Below are positions 9,281 through 18,328 of a stretch of DNA of 64,000 nucleotides, in pieces. The notes beneath the pieces are model-generated. The model made no database searches. It was not told the DNA's origin and saw nothing but the letters and a program-made list of their open reading frames with translations. The stretch comes from WHSW01 sp963781265 (lineage in GTDB: Bacteria > Actinomycetota > Thermoleophilia > Solirubrobacterales > 70-9). Position numbers and translations under genes: made by a program. Position 1 is the first letter of the stretch, and every line of letters starts with the position of its first letter. Location: contig CAWAFH010000012.1 in NCBI GenBank assembly GCA_963781265.1, positions 266,149 through 330,148 on the forward strand. Reading direction: 5' to 3'.

Positions 9281-10645
9281 CTAGCTGGCCTCGTCGGCGA
9301 GCGCGAGCCGCGCCTCGGTCTCCTGCTCGGGGGTCAGGCCGGTCACGGCCCCTGGCTCATCGGCGCGGCGGTAGAGCAGCGCCAGCGCCGCGAACAGCGC
9401 AGCCGCCGCAGCCAGAAAGCCGACCTCGATCCGCCGGTCCGGCTCCAGCGCGCCGCTCAGACACCAGACGAGAAAGCCGATCGCGCACCCGGCCCAGCAC
9501 GACGCCGCCTGGCGCGCGCGGCCGCGCGCGAGCGCCGCCTGGTTGAGGGTGGTCGCCGCCAGATAGAGCCCCATCGCTGCGGTCACGATCAGCAACCCGG
9601 CGCGGTCGTACGTGAAGCGGTCGGAGAAGGCGGCCTGCATCAGCGCGGGGCCGGCGATCGCGACCGCAGCGGCGACGAGCGCCGTGAACGCGGCGATCGC
9701 CTTCAGCGTGCCCGAGACCGAGGACTCGAAGGCGCGCGCGGCCCGCTCGCCGGTGCCGGAGCGCAGCCGGGTCAGATGGGGGAGGAGGCTGGTCGAGATT
9801 CCCTGGAAGACGAGCAGCGGAGCGCGGGCGAGCATCAGCACGTTGAAGATGTACCCAGCGGCGGCGGCACCCTCGCTCGCCCGGATCAGCAGCGGCCCCG
9901 CATTGAGGAACGTCTGCTCGCTGAGCATGATGAAGAAGACGGCCGCGGCGAAAGCGCCGCCGCCGAGCGCGGCCGGGGGCTCGCGCGCGCCCGTCGCGGG
10001 TCGCGCCGGTGCCTGGCTCGCGGCCCGTTGAGCGCGGCGTCCGAAGGCGAGCGGGACGACGCAGAGCGAGAAGAGCGGCGCCGCGACCACACCGGCAGCG
10101 ACCGCGTCGCGCCCCGCAGCGACGCCGACCGCGACCGCGAGCGAGAACGCCATCCGGGAGAACGACTCCGAGACCAGCAATCCGGCGAGCAGGCCGAACC
10201 TGCCCTCGCCGGCGAGGTAGCCGCGGGCGAAGAAGCTCGCCGCGAACGCGAGCACGGCGGCGAAGTAGATCCAGTACAGCGTCGTGGAGCCGGAGAGCAG
10301 GTCGTCGGTGAGCGGCACGCGCAGGGCCAGCGCGACGATCGCGAAGGCGAGCGCGATCAGCCCCTGGACCCGGGCCGCCTCGCGCAGGGTCGGGCCGATC
10401 GGCGCCCCGCGGACGCGGTCGGCGGCGACCGTTCGAGAGATGAACTGCTCGACCGGCCGGTGCAGGACGGAGATCGTGACGAACGTCGCCGACCACAGCA
10501 CGACGATCTCCCCGTAGGCGGTCGGGTCGAGGTTGTGCGACGCGAGCGCGAAGTAGACGTAGGTGAGCAGGCCCGCGAGGCCGACGCCGACCGACAGGGT
10601 CCCGGCCGAGCGCCCGAAGCTGCGCGCCTGGGGCTCGTCGGCCAT
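9281..10645 (-). CDS. Wzx/MurJ-like polysaccharide flippase family protein
   Basis: The 454-residue protein has about twelve to fourteen hydrophobic segments and the look of the MOP superfamily of lipid-linked oligosaccharide flippases (LASHNLDPTAYGEIVVLWS, FFARGYLAGEGRFG, LMLARAPLLVFQGISTSLLPHLTRL). It probably moves a lipid-linked glycan or exports cell-wall polysaccharide. I chose ATG 10645 over the upstream GTG 10654 because TACCGT (minus strand, 10653-10658) ends 7 bases before it. No glycosyltransferases lie nearby, so the substrate is unknown. Confidence 0.8.
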   Translation of the reverse strand: MADEPQARSFGRSAGTLSVGVGLAGLLTYVYFALASHNLDPTAYGEIVVLWSATFVTISVLHRPVEQFISRTVAADRVRGAPIGPTLREAARVQGLIALAFAIVALALRVPLTDDLLSGSTTLYWIYFAAVLAFAASFFARGYLAGEGRFGLLAGLLVSESFSRMAFSLAVAVGVAAGRDAVAAGVVAAPLFSLCVVPLAFGRRAQRAASQAPARPATGAREPPAALGGGAFAAAVFFIMLSEQTFLNAGPLLIRASEGAAAAGYIFNVLMLARAPLLVFQGISTSLLPHLTRLRSGTGERAARAFESSVSGTLKAIAAFTALVAAAVAIAGPALMQAAFSDRFTYDRAGLLIVTAAMGLYLAATTLNQAALARGRARQAASCWAGCAIGFLVWCLSGALEPDRRIEVGFLAAAAALFAALALLYRRADEPGAVTGLTPEQETEARLALADEAS

Positions 10646-10691
10646 CGCCACCACGGTACCGTCGCGGGGTCGAGAGCGTGATGGAGTATCG

Positions 10692-10707
10692 TTGACTGAC
10701 TAGTCAA
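10692..10707. promoter_or_regulatory. Palindrome TTGACT-n4-AGTCAA, possible operator of ribD
   Basis: A perfect 6-4-6 inverted repeat lies 16 bases upstream of the ribD ATG and just downstream of a possible -10, TATCGT (10687-10692). It resembles a small dimeric-regulator (for example MarR- or GntR-type) operator. No FMN riboswitch is present, so this is a candidate control point for the riboflavin operon. Confidence 0.4.
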
Positions 10708-10723
10708 TCAGGCCGCTGATTCG

Positions 10724-11863
10724 ATGACTTTCGTCGCCACAGACGCGGACCGCGCCCAGCTCAGGCGGGCCCTGGAGCTGGCCGAGGGCGGCCGCGGCCG
10801 GGTGAGCCCGAATCCCCTGGTCGGCGCGGTGATCGTGCGGGACGGCGAGGTGGTCGGCGAGGGCTTTCACGCGGCGCTCGGCGGCGCGCACGCCGAGGTC
10901 GCCGCGATCGCGGACTGCGTCGAGCGCGCCGGGGGGCGGAGCGACGCGACGCCCGGGTCGACCATGTACGTGAGCCTCGAGCCGTGCGCGCACCACGGTC
11001 GCCAGCCACCGTGCACCGACGCGATCCTCGCCGCCGGGATCGCCAGGGTGGTGATCGGCTGCGACGACCCGAGCGAGAAGGCGCACGGGCGCGGCCCGGG
11101 CATCCTGCGCGACGAGGGGGTCGAGGTCGAGTTCGTCGACGGGGCCGAGGCGGCGGCGTCGCGCCTGCTCGTGCAACCGTTTCGCAAGCACGCCCGCACC
11201 GGGCTGCCGCTGGTCACCCTGAAGTCGGCGGTCAGCCTCGACGGCTTCACCGCGACCCGCGGCGGTGACTCGCGCTGGATCTCGGGCCCCGAGAGCCGCG
11301 CCCTCGTGCACCGGTGGCGCGCGGACTCCGACGCCGTCGCCGTGGGGATCGGGACGGCGCTGGCCGACGATCCGCTGCTCACCGCCCGCGATCTCGACGA
11401 CCCGGCGCCGCGCCAGCCGGTCCGGGTCGTGTTCGACTCGGCGGCGCGCCTGTCGCTCGACTCGGCGCTGATCGGCTCGATCGACCAGGCGCCGCTGCTC
11501 GTGCTCGCCGCCGCCGACGCGGAGCGTTCTCGAGTCGAGGCGCTGCGCGCCGCCGGCGCCGAAGTCGTCGAGCTTGCCGGCGATCGCGAGCGCCGGCTGG
11601 CCGACGGGCTCGCCGAGCTCGGCCGGCGCGGGCTCACGTCGCTGCTGGTCGAGGGCGGGGCGGGAATCGCCGGAGCGCTGCTCGGCGCCGGCGAGGTGGA
11701 CCGCCTCGAGGTCTTCATCGCGCCGCTCGTGCTCGGCGGCGGGCTGCCGCTGGCCGCCGGCGAGGGGCTCGACCGCGTCGCCGACGCGGCCAAGCCGCTC
11801 GCGGTCGAGTGGCGGCGAAGCGGCGACGACATGCTGGCGAGCGCGCGGCTGCGGGAGTGGTGA
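10724..11863 (+). CDS. ribD: Bifunctional riboflavin deaminase/reductase
   Basis: This is the second and third step of riboflavin synthesis. The N-terminal cytidine-deaminase-like domain has the zinc site HAEV (about residue 56) and PCAHHGRQPPC (about 87-97). The C-terminal reductase domain begins near residue 155 (LPLVTLKSAVSLDGFTA) and has SRWISGPESRALVH and LVEGGAGIAGALL for NADPH and substrate binding. Length 379 is normal. It opens the operon ribD-ribE-ribBA-ribH; its stop overlaps the ribE ATG. Confidence 0.96.
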   Translation: MTFVATDADRAQLRRALELAEGGRGRVSPNPLVGAVIVRDGEVVGEGFHAALGGAHAEVAAIADCVERAGGRSDATPGSTMYVSLEPCAHHGRQPPCTDAILAAGIARVVIGCDDPSEKAHGRGPGILRDEGVEVEFVDGAEAAASRLLVQPFRKHARTGLPLVTLKSAVSLDGFTATRGGDSRWISGPESRALVHRWRADSDAVAVGIGTALADDPLLTARDLDDPAPRQPVRVVFDSAARLSLDSALIGSIDQAPLLVLAAADAERSRVEALRAAGAEVVELAGDRERRLADGLAELGRRGLTSLLVEGGAGIAGALLGAGEVDRLEVFIAPLVLGGGLPLAAGEGLDRVADAAKPLAVEWRRSGDDMLASARLREW

Positions 11864-12465
11864 TGTTCACCGGGATCGTCCAGGAGCTGGGAACGGTCGA
11901 GGCGGTCGACCGAGGGGAGGGCGGCGTGCGCCTGCGGATCGCGGCGGCGCTCAGCGACGGCCTGCGCGAGGGCGACTCGGTGGCCGTCTCCGGCGCGTGT
12001 CTGACCGCCGCGGTCGCCGGAGGGGGCGGCTTCGAGGCCGACGTGATGAACCAGACCCTCGGCCTGACGACCCTCGGCGCGCTGGCGGTCGGCGACCGCG
12101 TCAACCTCGAGCCGGCCCTGCGGGCCGGCGAGCCCCTCGGCGGCCACATCGTCCAGGGCCACGTCGACGGGGTGGGGGAGGTGGCCGAGACGCGCGACGA
12201 CGGCTTCGCCCGCCGGGTCCGGGTCGCCGTCGGCGACGGCCTCGAGCGCTACCTGGTCGAGCACGGCTCGGTGACGGTGGCAGGGGTCAGCCTCACGGTG
12301 GCGGGGCTCGGCGACGACTGGTTCGAGGTCTCGCTGATCCCCGAGACGCTCGAGCGCACGACGCTCGGCGCGGTCGCCGCCGGATCGCGCGTGAATCTCG
12401 AGTTCGACGTGGTCGCCCGTTACGTCGAGCGCCTTCTAGGCTTCAACGAAGAAAGGCGGAAGTGA
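11863..12465 (+). CDS. ribE: Riboflavin synthase, alpha subunit
   Basis: The enzyme dismutates two lumazines into riboflavin. The 200-residue protein has two tandem lumazine-binding barrels: MFTGIVQELG with SGACLTAA, and GGHIVQGHVDGVG with VAGVSLTVA. This is the classical trimeric RibE. The start shares one base with the ribD stop, and its own TGA shares a base with the ribBA ATG. Confidence 0.96.
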   Translation: MFTGIVQELGTVEAVDRGEGGVRLRIAAALSDGLREGDSVAVSGACLTAAVAGGGGFEADVMNQTLGLTTLGALAVGDRVNLEPALRAGEPLGGHIVQGHVDGVGEVAETRDDGFARRVRVAVGDGLERYLVEHGSVTVAGVSLTVAGLGDDWFEVSLIPETLERTTLGAVAAGSRVNLEFDVVARYVERLLGFNEERRK

Positions 12466-13790
12466 TGCACGCTCGTCCCTCCACAAACCCCGACATCCCC
12501 GGACGCGAAGCGGAGCAGGTGGCCGGGAAATTCGCGACCATCGAGGAAGCCATCGACGACATCCGTCGCGGGCGGATGGTGGTCGTGTGCGACGACGAGA
12601 CGCGCGAGAACGAGGGCGACCTGACGATGGCGGCCCAGTTCGCGACGCCGGAGGCGATCAACTTCATGGCGAAGGAGGGCAGGGGGCTGGTCTGCCTCAC
12701 GCTCACCGGCGAGCGCTGCGACGAGCTCGGCCTCAACCTGATGGCGGCCAAGAACGAGGCGCCGCTGCAGACGGCCTTCACCGTCTCGGTCGAGGCCCGC
12801 GAGGGCGTCACCACCGGGATCTCGGCGGCCGACCGCGCGCACACGATCCAGGTCGCGATCGACGCCCGCTCGACCCCCGAGTCGCTCGTGCAGCCCGGCC
12901 ACGTCTTCCCGTTGCGCGCCAAGGACGGCGGGGTGCTCGAGCGCGCCGGACAGACGGAGGCCGCGGTCGACCTCGCGCGGCTCGCCGGGCTCAACCCGGC
13001 CGGCGTGATCTGCGAGATCATGAACGACGACGGGACGATGGCCCGGGTGCCGGACCTGATCCCGTACTGCGAGCGCCACGACCTGAAGATGATCACGGTC
13101 GCCGACCTGATCGCCTACCGGCGGCGCACGGAGCAGCTGGTCGAGCGGGTCGTCGCGACCAAGCTGCCGACCGCGTTCGGCGAGTTCACGGCCGTCGGGT
13201 ACCGCTCGCTGCTGGACGACAAGCATCACGTCGCCATGGTCAAGGGCAACGTCTCGGGGGCCGAGGACGTGCTCGTCCGCGTGCACTCCGAGTGCCTGAC
13301 CGGCGACGTCTTCCACTCGCTGCGCTGCGACTGCGGCGAGCAGCTCGAGGCGGCGATGGCGATGATCGAGCAGCAGGGCTCCGGCGTCTTGCTCTACCTC
13401 TCGCAGGAGGGGCGCGGGATCGGCCTGCTGAACAAGCTGCGCGCCTACAAGCTGCAGGAGGAGGGCCTCGACACGGTCGACGCGAACCTGCGGCTCGGCC
13501 TGCCGGCGGACCTGCGCGATTACGGGATCGGCGCCCAGATCCTCGTCGACCTCGGACTGACGAGCATCCGCATCCTCACCAACAACCCGAAGAAGATCCA
13601 CGGGCTCGAGGGGTACGGGCTCTCGGTCTCCGAGCAGGTGCCGATCCAGTCCGTTCCCAACCCGCACAACCAGGAGTACCTGGACGCGAAGCGCGACAAG
13701 ATGGGCCACGTGCTTCACCACCAGGGCCTGCCGCTCGACGAGGAGCTGATCCACGACGAGCGCGAGGCGGAGGGCTGGGAGCTTGGCTGA
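12465..13790 (+). CDS. ribBA: Bifunctional DHBP synthase / GTP cyclohydrolase II
   Basis: The two starting branches of riboflavin synthesis are fused in one 441-residue protein. The N-terminal DHBP synthase (about residues 20-225) has DDETRENEGDLT and TGISAADRAHTI. The C-terminal GTP cyclohydrolase II has zinc ligands in HSECLTGDVFHSLRCDCG and the catalytic region QEGRGIGLLNKL. A strong Shine-Dalgarno (GAAAGGCGGAAG) lies just before the ATG inside the end of ribE, so this gene is translated by ribosome recruitment, not only by coupling. Confidence 0.97.
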   Translation: MHARPSTNPDIPGREAEQVAGKFATIEEAIDDIRRGRMVVVCDDETRENEGDLTMAAQFATPEAINFMAKEGRGLVCLTLTGERCDELGLNLMAAKNEAPLQTAFTVSVEAREGVTTGISAADRAHTIQVAIDARSTPESLVQPGHVFPLRAKDGGVLERAGQTEAAVDLARLAGLNPAGVICEIMNDDGTMARVPDLIPYCERHDLKMITVADLIAYRRRTEQLVERVVATKLPTAFGEFTAVGYRSLLDDKHHVAMVKGNVSGAEDVLVRVHSECLTGDVFHSLRCDCGEQLEAAMAMIEQQGSGVLLYLSQEGRGIGLLNKLRAYKLQEEGLDTVDANLRLGLPADLRDYGIGAQILVDLGLTSIRILTNNPKKIHGLEGYGLSVSEQVPIQSVPNPHNQEYLDAKRDKMGHVLHHQGLPLDEELIHDEREAEGWELG

Positions 13791-14223
13791 GTTCGCGATC
13801 TGCGTCGCGACGTTCTACGAGGACCTCGCGGAGCGGCTCGCCAACTCGGCGACCGAGGCGTTCGTCGAGCGCGGGGTCGGCCCGACCTCGGTCCACGCGT
13901 TCGAGGTGCCCGGCGCGTTCGAGCTTCCGTACGCCGCGAAGCTGTGCGCCGATTCGGGCCGCTTCGCCGGTGTCGCCTGCCTCGGCGTCGTGATCCGCGG
14001 CGAGACCGACCACTACGACTTCGTCTGCGGCGAAGCCGCCCGCGGCATCCAGGACGTGCAGTTGCGCACCGGCGTTCCCTGCTCGTTCGGGGTGATCACC
14101 TGCGACACGCGCGAGCAGGCCGAGGCTCGGGCCGGCGGCGACAAGCGCGACCAGGGCCGGAACGCGGCGCTCGCGGTCCTGCGCAGCGCCGAGCTGCGCG
14201 GGCAACTGACAACCAGCGCGTAG
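13783..14223 (+). CDS. ribH: 6,7-dimethyl-8-ribityllumazine synthase
   Basis: The enzyme condenses DHBP with the pyrimidine from RibD to give lumazine. The 146-residue protein has FEVPGAFELPYAAK, the substrate loop GVVIRGETDHYDFVC with the catalytic His, and PCSFGVITCDTREQAEAR. It starts at TTG 13783 inside the end of ribBA, overlapping by eight bases. It closes the riboflavin operon; the following rpmB has its own promoter-like hexamer. Confidence 0.93.
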   Translation: MAEFAICVATFYEDLAERLANSATEAFVERGVGPTSVHAFEVPGAFELPYAAKLCADSGRFAGVACLGVVIRGETDHYDFVCGEAARGIQDVQLRTGVPCSFGVITCDTREQAEARAGGDKRDQGRNAALAVLRSAELRGQLTTSA

Positions 14224-14252
14224 CGACTTCCGCGCTACCATCACCGACCCTG

Positions 14253-14444
14253 ATGGCCAAGGTCTGCTTCAACTGCGGCAAGAAGCCCGCGTTCGGGAAC
14301 TCGCGCAGCCACTCGATGGTCGCCACCCGGCGCCGTTTCAACCCGAACCTGCAGAAGGTCCGGATCGACGACGGCGGCAGCCCCCGCCGCGTCTACGTGT
14401 GCACCCGCTGCCTCAAGGCGGGCAAGGTCCAAAAGCACGCCTAG
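14253..14444 (+). CDS. rpmB: 50S ribosomal protein L28
   Basis: The 63-residue L28 has two CxxC pairs (CFNC at 4-7 and CTRC near the end), so it is the zinc-binding form; HSMVATRRRFNPNLQKVR is the family core. TACCAT (14236-14241) lies 11 bases upstream and probably serves as the -10. The DAK-domain gene follows, as in many actinobacteria. Confidence 0.96.
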   Translation: MAKVCFNCGKKPAFGNSRSHSMVATRRRFNPNLQKVRIDDGGSPRRVYVCTRCLKAGKVQKHA

Positions 14445-14482
14445 CGGCATGATCGCGGCCGACGTACGTGGCGGGAGTCGAC

Positions 14483-14488
14483 TAGTCT
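14483..14488 (+). promoter_or_regulatory. -10-like TAGTCT that decides the DAK gene start
   Basis: TAGTCT ends 8 bases before GTG 14497 and lies downstream of the alternative ATG 14449. The transcript would therefore begin at or near the GTG, which makes 14497 the better start. Confidence 0.45.
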
Positions 14489-14496
14489 GTGCCGCC

Positions 14497-16131
14497 GTGT
14501 CCGACTCTTCCATCGTTCGCTTTCGCCACGTGGTCGGCGTGGCGCTCGCCCATCTGGAGGCGAGGCGTGAGGAGATCAACGACCTGAACGTGTTCCCGGT
14601 CGCCGACGGCGACACCGGGGACAACATGGCCCTGACGATGCGCCACGTGCTCGACGAGCTCGACCTGCTCGAGCGCAACGGGAACGGCGACCCGCGCCGC
14701 CCGGAGATCGTCCGCGAGGTCGCGCGCGCGGCGCTGATGGGCGCCCGCGGCAACTCGGGCGTGATCCTCAGCCAGATCGTGCGCGGCGCAGCCGAGAAGG
14801 TCGCGACCCCGCCGGGGCGGCTGATCGACCCGGGGCTGATCGAGGCGGCGCTCACCAACGCGAGCGAGGCCGCCTACGCGTCCGTCCGCAACCCCGCCGA
14901 GGGAACGATGCTGAGCGTGATCCGGGCGATGTCGGAGGCGGTCGTCGAGCGCCGCTCGCAATGGCTGCGCGAGCGCCTCGACCCCGATGCGACCGCCGAG
15001 GAGCAGAACGCCCTGCTCGCCGAGATGCTGGCGACGGCGCTGTTCGCCGGCGAGGAGGCGGTCCGCCACACTCCCGAGCAGCTCGACGTGCTCGCCGAGG
15101 CGGGGGTGGTGGACGCGGGCGCGCTCGGGCTCGTCGTGATCATTCGCGGGATGATCGCCGGGCTCGCCGGCGAGCAGGTGCAGCTGCCCGAGATCCCGCA
15201 CTACGCCGCCGCCCGGCTCGACCAGGTCCACCATGAGGACTCGGCCTACCGGTTCTGCACCAACTTCATCGTCACGGGCGACGCGCTGGACGGCGACTCG
15301 TTCGTCGGCGCGCTCGAATCCCTCGGCGACTCGGTGCTCGTGGTCGGCGACGAGGCGACGCTCAAGGTGCACGTCCACACCGACGACCCGCAGGCCGCGA
15401 AGACCTTGTTCGCGGGTGCCGGCCTCGTCACCCACGAGGACATCGCCGACATGCACGAGCAGGTCGCCGGCCACCGCCTCAAGCTGGCGACCGGCCGGTG
15501 CGGGGTCGTCGCGGTCGCCAGCGGCGACGGCATGCGCGGCCTGTTCGAGGGCCTCGGGGCCGTGGTCGTCGACGGCGGCCCGACCCTGAACCCGCCCACG
15601 AAGGACCTGCTCGCCGCGATCGAGTCCTGCGTCGCCGACGAGGTGATCGTGCTTCCCAACTCGTCGAACGTGCGGATGGCGGCCGAGGAGGCGGCGCGGC
15701 TCGCGGCCAAGCACGGACGCGACGTGATCGTCGTCGCGTCCGAGTCTCAGCAGGGGGCGCTCGCGGCGCTGGTCGAGTTCGACCCGGGCGAGGCCGCCGC
15801 GGCCAACGCCGAGCGCCTCGAGGCCGGGCTGGGCGAGGTCCGGGTCGGCGCGGTTGCGCCCGCCGCCCGCGACGATTCCGAGGGCCGCTTCCGGTGCGGG
15901 GACTCGGTGGGCTTCGCCAACGGCGAGCTGGTCGCCTGGGGCGGCGCCGGATCGACCCTGCTCGAGACCGTCGCGGCGCTGACGGACGAGGCCGAGATCG
16001 TCACGGTGATCGAGGGGGCCGAGGCACCGGTCGCGCTCGCCGAACTGCACCTGGAGCTCGACGACGGGATCGAGCTCGAGCTCCAGCGCGGCGGCACCCC
16101 GAACTATTCCTGGCTGATCGCCGTCCAGTGA
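14497..16131 (+). CDS. DAK-domain kinase, FakA/YloV-like
   Basis: The N-terminal DhaL/DAK2 domain binds ATP-Mg (INDLNVFPVADGDTGDNM, ARGNSGVILSQI). A DegV-like middle and C-terminal part follows (VLPNSSNVRMAAEEAA and the ending GGTPNYSWLIAVQ). Homologues phosphorylate fatty acids bound to FakB for use in phospholipid synthesis. The 544-residue length matches the family. The usual neighbour recG lies downstream. I saw no FakB gene in this window. Confidence 0.88.
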   Translation: MSDSSIVRFRHVVGVALAHLEARREEINDLNVFPVADGDTGDNMALTMRHVLDELDLLERNGNGDPRRPEIVREVARAALMGARGNSGVILSQIVRGAAEKVATPPGRLIDPGLIEAALTNASEAAYASVRNPAEGTMLSVIRAMSEAVVERRSQWLRERLDPDATAEEQNALLAEMLATALFAGEEAVRHTPEQLDVLAEAGVVDAGALGLVVIIRGMIAGLAGEQVQLPEIPHYAAARLDQVHHEDSAYRFCTNFIVTGDALDGDSFVGALESLGDSVLVVGDEATLKVHVHTDDPQAAKTLFAGAGLVTHEDIADMHEQVAGHRLKLATGRCGVVAVASGDGMRGLFEGLGAVVVDGGPTLNPPTKDLLAAIESCVADEVIVLPNSSNVRMAAEEAARLAAKHGRDVIVVASESQQGALAALVEFDPGEAAAANAERLEAGLGEVRVGAVAPAARDDSEGRFRCGDSVGFANGELVAWGGAGSTLLETVAALTDEAEIVTVIEGAEAPVALAELHLELDDGIELELQRGGTPNYSWLIAVQ

Positions 16132-16147
16132 CCGGGTCGGGGCGGCG

Positions 16148-16876
16148 GTGACGCTGCTCGACGAGGTGCTCGAGGCCCACGGCGGCCGCGCGGCCTGGGA
16201 GCGTGCCCGCACGGTCCGCGCTCGGGTGCGCAGCGGCGGGCTGCTCCTGCGGACGAGGCTGCCGGGCAACCGGTTTCGCGAGGGGCGGATCGAGGGGAGG
16301 ATCGGCGAGCCGGTCTCGTCGGCCGGACCGTTTCCCCGCGCGGGCGTCCGCGGCGTCTTCGACCACGGTGCGGTGCGGCTCGAGACCGACGACGGCGAGC
16401 TGCTGGAGTCGCGCGAGCACCCGCGCGAGCTCTTCTTCGGACTCAGCGGCCTGCGACGCAACCTGCGCTGGGATGCGCTCGACGCCACCTACTTCGCCGG
16501 CTACGCGTGGTGGAACTACCTCAACGCCCCGTACCTGCTCGCGCGCGAGGACGTCCGGGTCGCCGAGATCGAACCGTGGGACCAGCGGGGCGAGACGTGG
16601 CGCCGGCTCGAGGCGCGCTTTCCCGAGGGCCTCGACACCCACTCGCCGGTGCAGACCTTCTACTTCGACCCGGCGCTGCTGCTGCGCCGCCACGACTACG
16701 TCGCCGAGGTCGTCGGCCGCTGGGCGCATGCCGCGCACATGTGCGCCGACCACGTCGAGGCCGGCGGATTGACCTTCCCGACCCGCCGCTGGGTGCGCCC
16801 GATCGGGCTCGGCAACCGGCCGCTCCCGGCCCCGACCCTGGTCAGCCTGCAACTGTCCGAGATCGAGGTCGAGTGA
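16148..16876 (+). CDS. Conserved protein of unknown function
   Basis: The 242-residue protein starts MTLLDEVLEAHGGRAAWER, a phrase I recognise from a broadly distributed unnamed family. It has no signal peptide or membrane segment. The middle is rich in aromatic residues (YFAGYAWWNYLNAPYLL) and the C-terminal part has HAAHMCADHVEAGG. It may be a soluble lipid- or substrate-binding beta fold, but that is a guess. GTG start 16 bases after the DAK gene; 10 bases before the GST gene, so probably one operon. Confidence 0.7.
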   Translation: MTLLDEVLEAHGGRAAWERARTVRARVRSGGLLLRTRLPGNRFREGRIEGRIGEPVSSAGPFPRAGVRGVFDHGAVRLETDDGELLESREHPRELFFGLSGLRRNLRWDALDATYFAGYAWWNYLNAPYLLAREDVRVAEIEPWDQRGETWRRLEARFPEGLDTHSPVQTFYFDPALLLRRHDYVAEVVGRWAHAAHMCADHVEAGGLTFPTRRWVRPIGLGNRPLPAPTLVSLQLSEIEVE

Positions 16877-16886
16877 GGCACCCGAC

Positions 16887-17642
16887 GTGAGCGAGAGGCC
16901 CGTTCTCTGGCATATCCCCGTCTCGCACTACAGCGAGAAGGCTCGCTGGGCGCTCGCCCACAAGTCGATCGAGCACCAGCGCCGGGCGCCGCCGCCGGGG
17001 ATCCACATCGCGGTCGCGATGGCGCTCACGCGCCGCCCGACCTTCCCCGTCCTCCAGCTCGACGGCCGCGCGATCGGCGACTCGACCGCGATCATCGCGG
17101 CGCTCGAGTCGCGCTACGCGGACCGCCCGTCGCTCTACCCGGCCGACCCCGGCGAGCGCCGGCGGGCGCTCGAGCTGGAGGACTACTTCGACGAGCAGCT
17201 CGGCCCGCAGATCCGCCTGCTCGCCTGGCACGACCTGATCGCCGACTCGGGCGACGGCATGGGCCCGGTGGCGGCCGCCGCGCTGCCCGAGCGCCTGCGC
17301 GACGTCGCGCCGCTGCGCGCCGCGCTGACCGCCTACGGCGAGCTCTACGTGAAGCTGCGCTTCCGCGCCTCGAGCGACGAGCGCGCCGCCGCCGCGCGCA
17401 CCGCGGTGCTGGGCGCGTTCGACCGGCTCGAGCGCGAGCTCGACGGGCGCTCGTACCTGGTCGGCGACGGGTTCACGGTCGCCGACCTGACCGCAGCCGC
17501 GCTCTTCTACCCGCTCGTGCTGCCGCCCGAGGGCCCACGGATCCTCACCGAGCTGTCACCGGGATTCGCCGAGTTCGTGCGCCCGCTCGAATCGCGCCCC
17601 GGTTACGCGTACATCGCGCGCATGTTCGCCGAGCACAGGTAG
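16887..17642 (+). CDS. Glutathione S-transferase family protein
   Basis: The 251-residue protein has an N-terminal thioredoxin-like GST domain (WHIPVSHYSEKARWALAHKSIEH, then PTFPVLQLDGRAIGDSTAIIAALE) and an all-helical C-terminal domain ending near ERELDGRSYLVGDGFTVADLTAAAL. A Ser in SHYSEK takes the catalytic position. Actinobacteria generally lack glutathione, so the real thiol partner or even a non-enzymatic role is open. GTG start. Confidence 0.85.
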   Translation: MSERPVLWHIPVSHYSEKARWALAHKSIEHQRRAPPPGIHIAVAMALTRRPTFPVLQLDGRAIGDSTAIIAALESRYADRPSLYPADPGERRRALELEDYFDEQLGPQIRLLAWHDLIADSGDGMGPVAAAALPERLRDVAPLRAALTAYGELYVKLRFRASSDERAAAARTAVLGAFDRLERELDGRSYLVGDGFTVADLTAAALFYPLVLPPEGPRILTELSPGFAEFVRPLESRPGYAYIARMFAEHR

Positions 17643-17648
17643 TGATTC

Positions 17649-17712
17649 GGCGCTCGCCGCTCGCCGCTCGAGTGCACCTCGAGCCGAGCGGCGGGCGCCG
17701 AGCGGCGAGCGC
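17649..17712. repeat. GC-rich imperfect palindrome with CGCTCGC units
   Basis: Left arm 17649-17672 carries repeated CGCTCGCC units and ends in CTCGAG; right arm 17678-17712 begins with CTCGAG and carries the complementary units, with about 12 extra bases; the loop is TGCAC. The same units form the outer arms of the element at 31.8-32.0 kb. It sits between convergent genes and may also terminate transcription. Confidence 0.6.
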
Positions 17713-17748
17713 CGGGCCCCCTTCGCCCTGGCCGCGCTCAACCCGGCC

Positions 17749-18225
17749 TCACTCGATCTCGACGATCGCCTCGATCTCGACCGGGACGTCGAACGGCAGC
17801 TGCCCGGCGCCGATCGCGGAGCGCGCGTGGCGACCGGCCGGATCGCCCCAGAGGTCGAGCACCAGGTCGGTGAAGCCGTTGATCACCGCCGGCGGCTTGT
17901 CGAAGCCGGGAGCGCACTGCACCAGCCCGAGCGCCTTGACCCAACTGGTCACCCGGTCGAGCTCGCCGAGCTCCGCCTGCAGCGAGGCCAGGATCGAGAG
18001 CGTCGTCAGCCGCGCCGCCTCCTGGCCCTGCTCGACCGTGAGCTCCGCTCCGACCCGGCCCGTCATCAGCACCTCGGTGCCGTCCATCGGCAGGTGGCCC
18101 GAGACGTAGGCGTGCGGGCCGCTGATGTGCACGAGGTCGAACTTGAACTCGACCCCGGGCGGGGGCGCGAAAGGCTCCGGCAGTTGCAGCCCGCGCTCCG
18201 CGAGGCGATCCTCGATCGATCCCAT
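17749..18225 (-). CDS. RidA/YjgF family protein
   Basis: The 158-residue protein belongs to the RidA family, whose founding member hydrolyses reactive enamine/imine intermediates. It shows HAYVSGHLPMDGTEV, the trimer-forming core and DVPVEIEAIVEIE at the end. The catalytic Arg usually found before the C-terminal strand is replaced by the local sequence ARSAIGAGQLPFD, which does contain an Arg, so activity is plausible but not certain. A minus-strand TAGATT (18235-18240) lies 9 bases before the ATG. Confidence 0.85.
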   Translation of the reverse strand: MGSIEDRLAERGLQLPEPFAPPPGVEFKFDLVHISGPHAYVSGHLPMDGTEVLMTGRVGAELTVEQGQEAARLTTLSILASLQAELGELDRVTSWVKALGLVQCAPGFDKPPAVINGFTDLVLDLWGDPAGRHARSAIGAGQLPFDVPVEIEAIVEIE

Positions 18226-18328
18226 CCAAGCTGGAATCTACCCTCTGGCCGCAGTGATCACTCCGCGCGCTATCGGGACCGGCACCGAACAGGACCGTGA
18301 CTCGCTGCGCGCGGTGAAGCTGCGGAGC

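Noticed and set aside
10646..10723. FMN riboswitch before ribD
   Set aside because: The gap is only 78 bases, with no RFN consensus; the palindrome is the only clear element.
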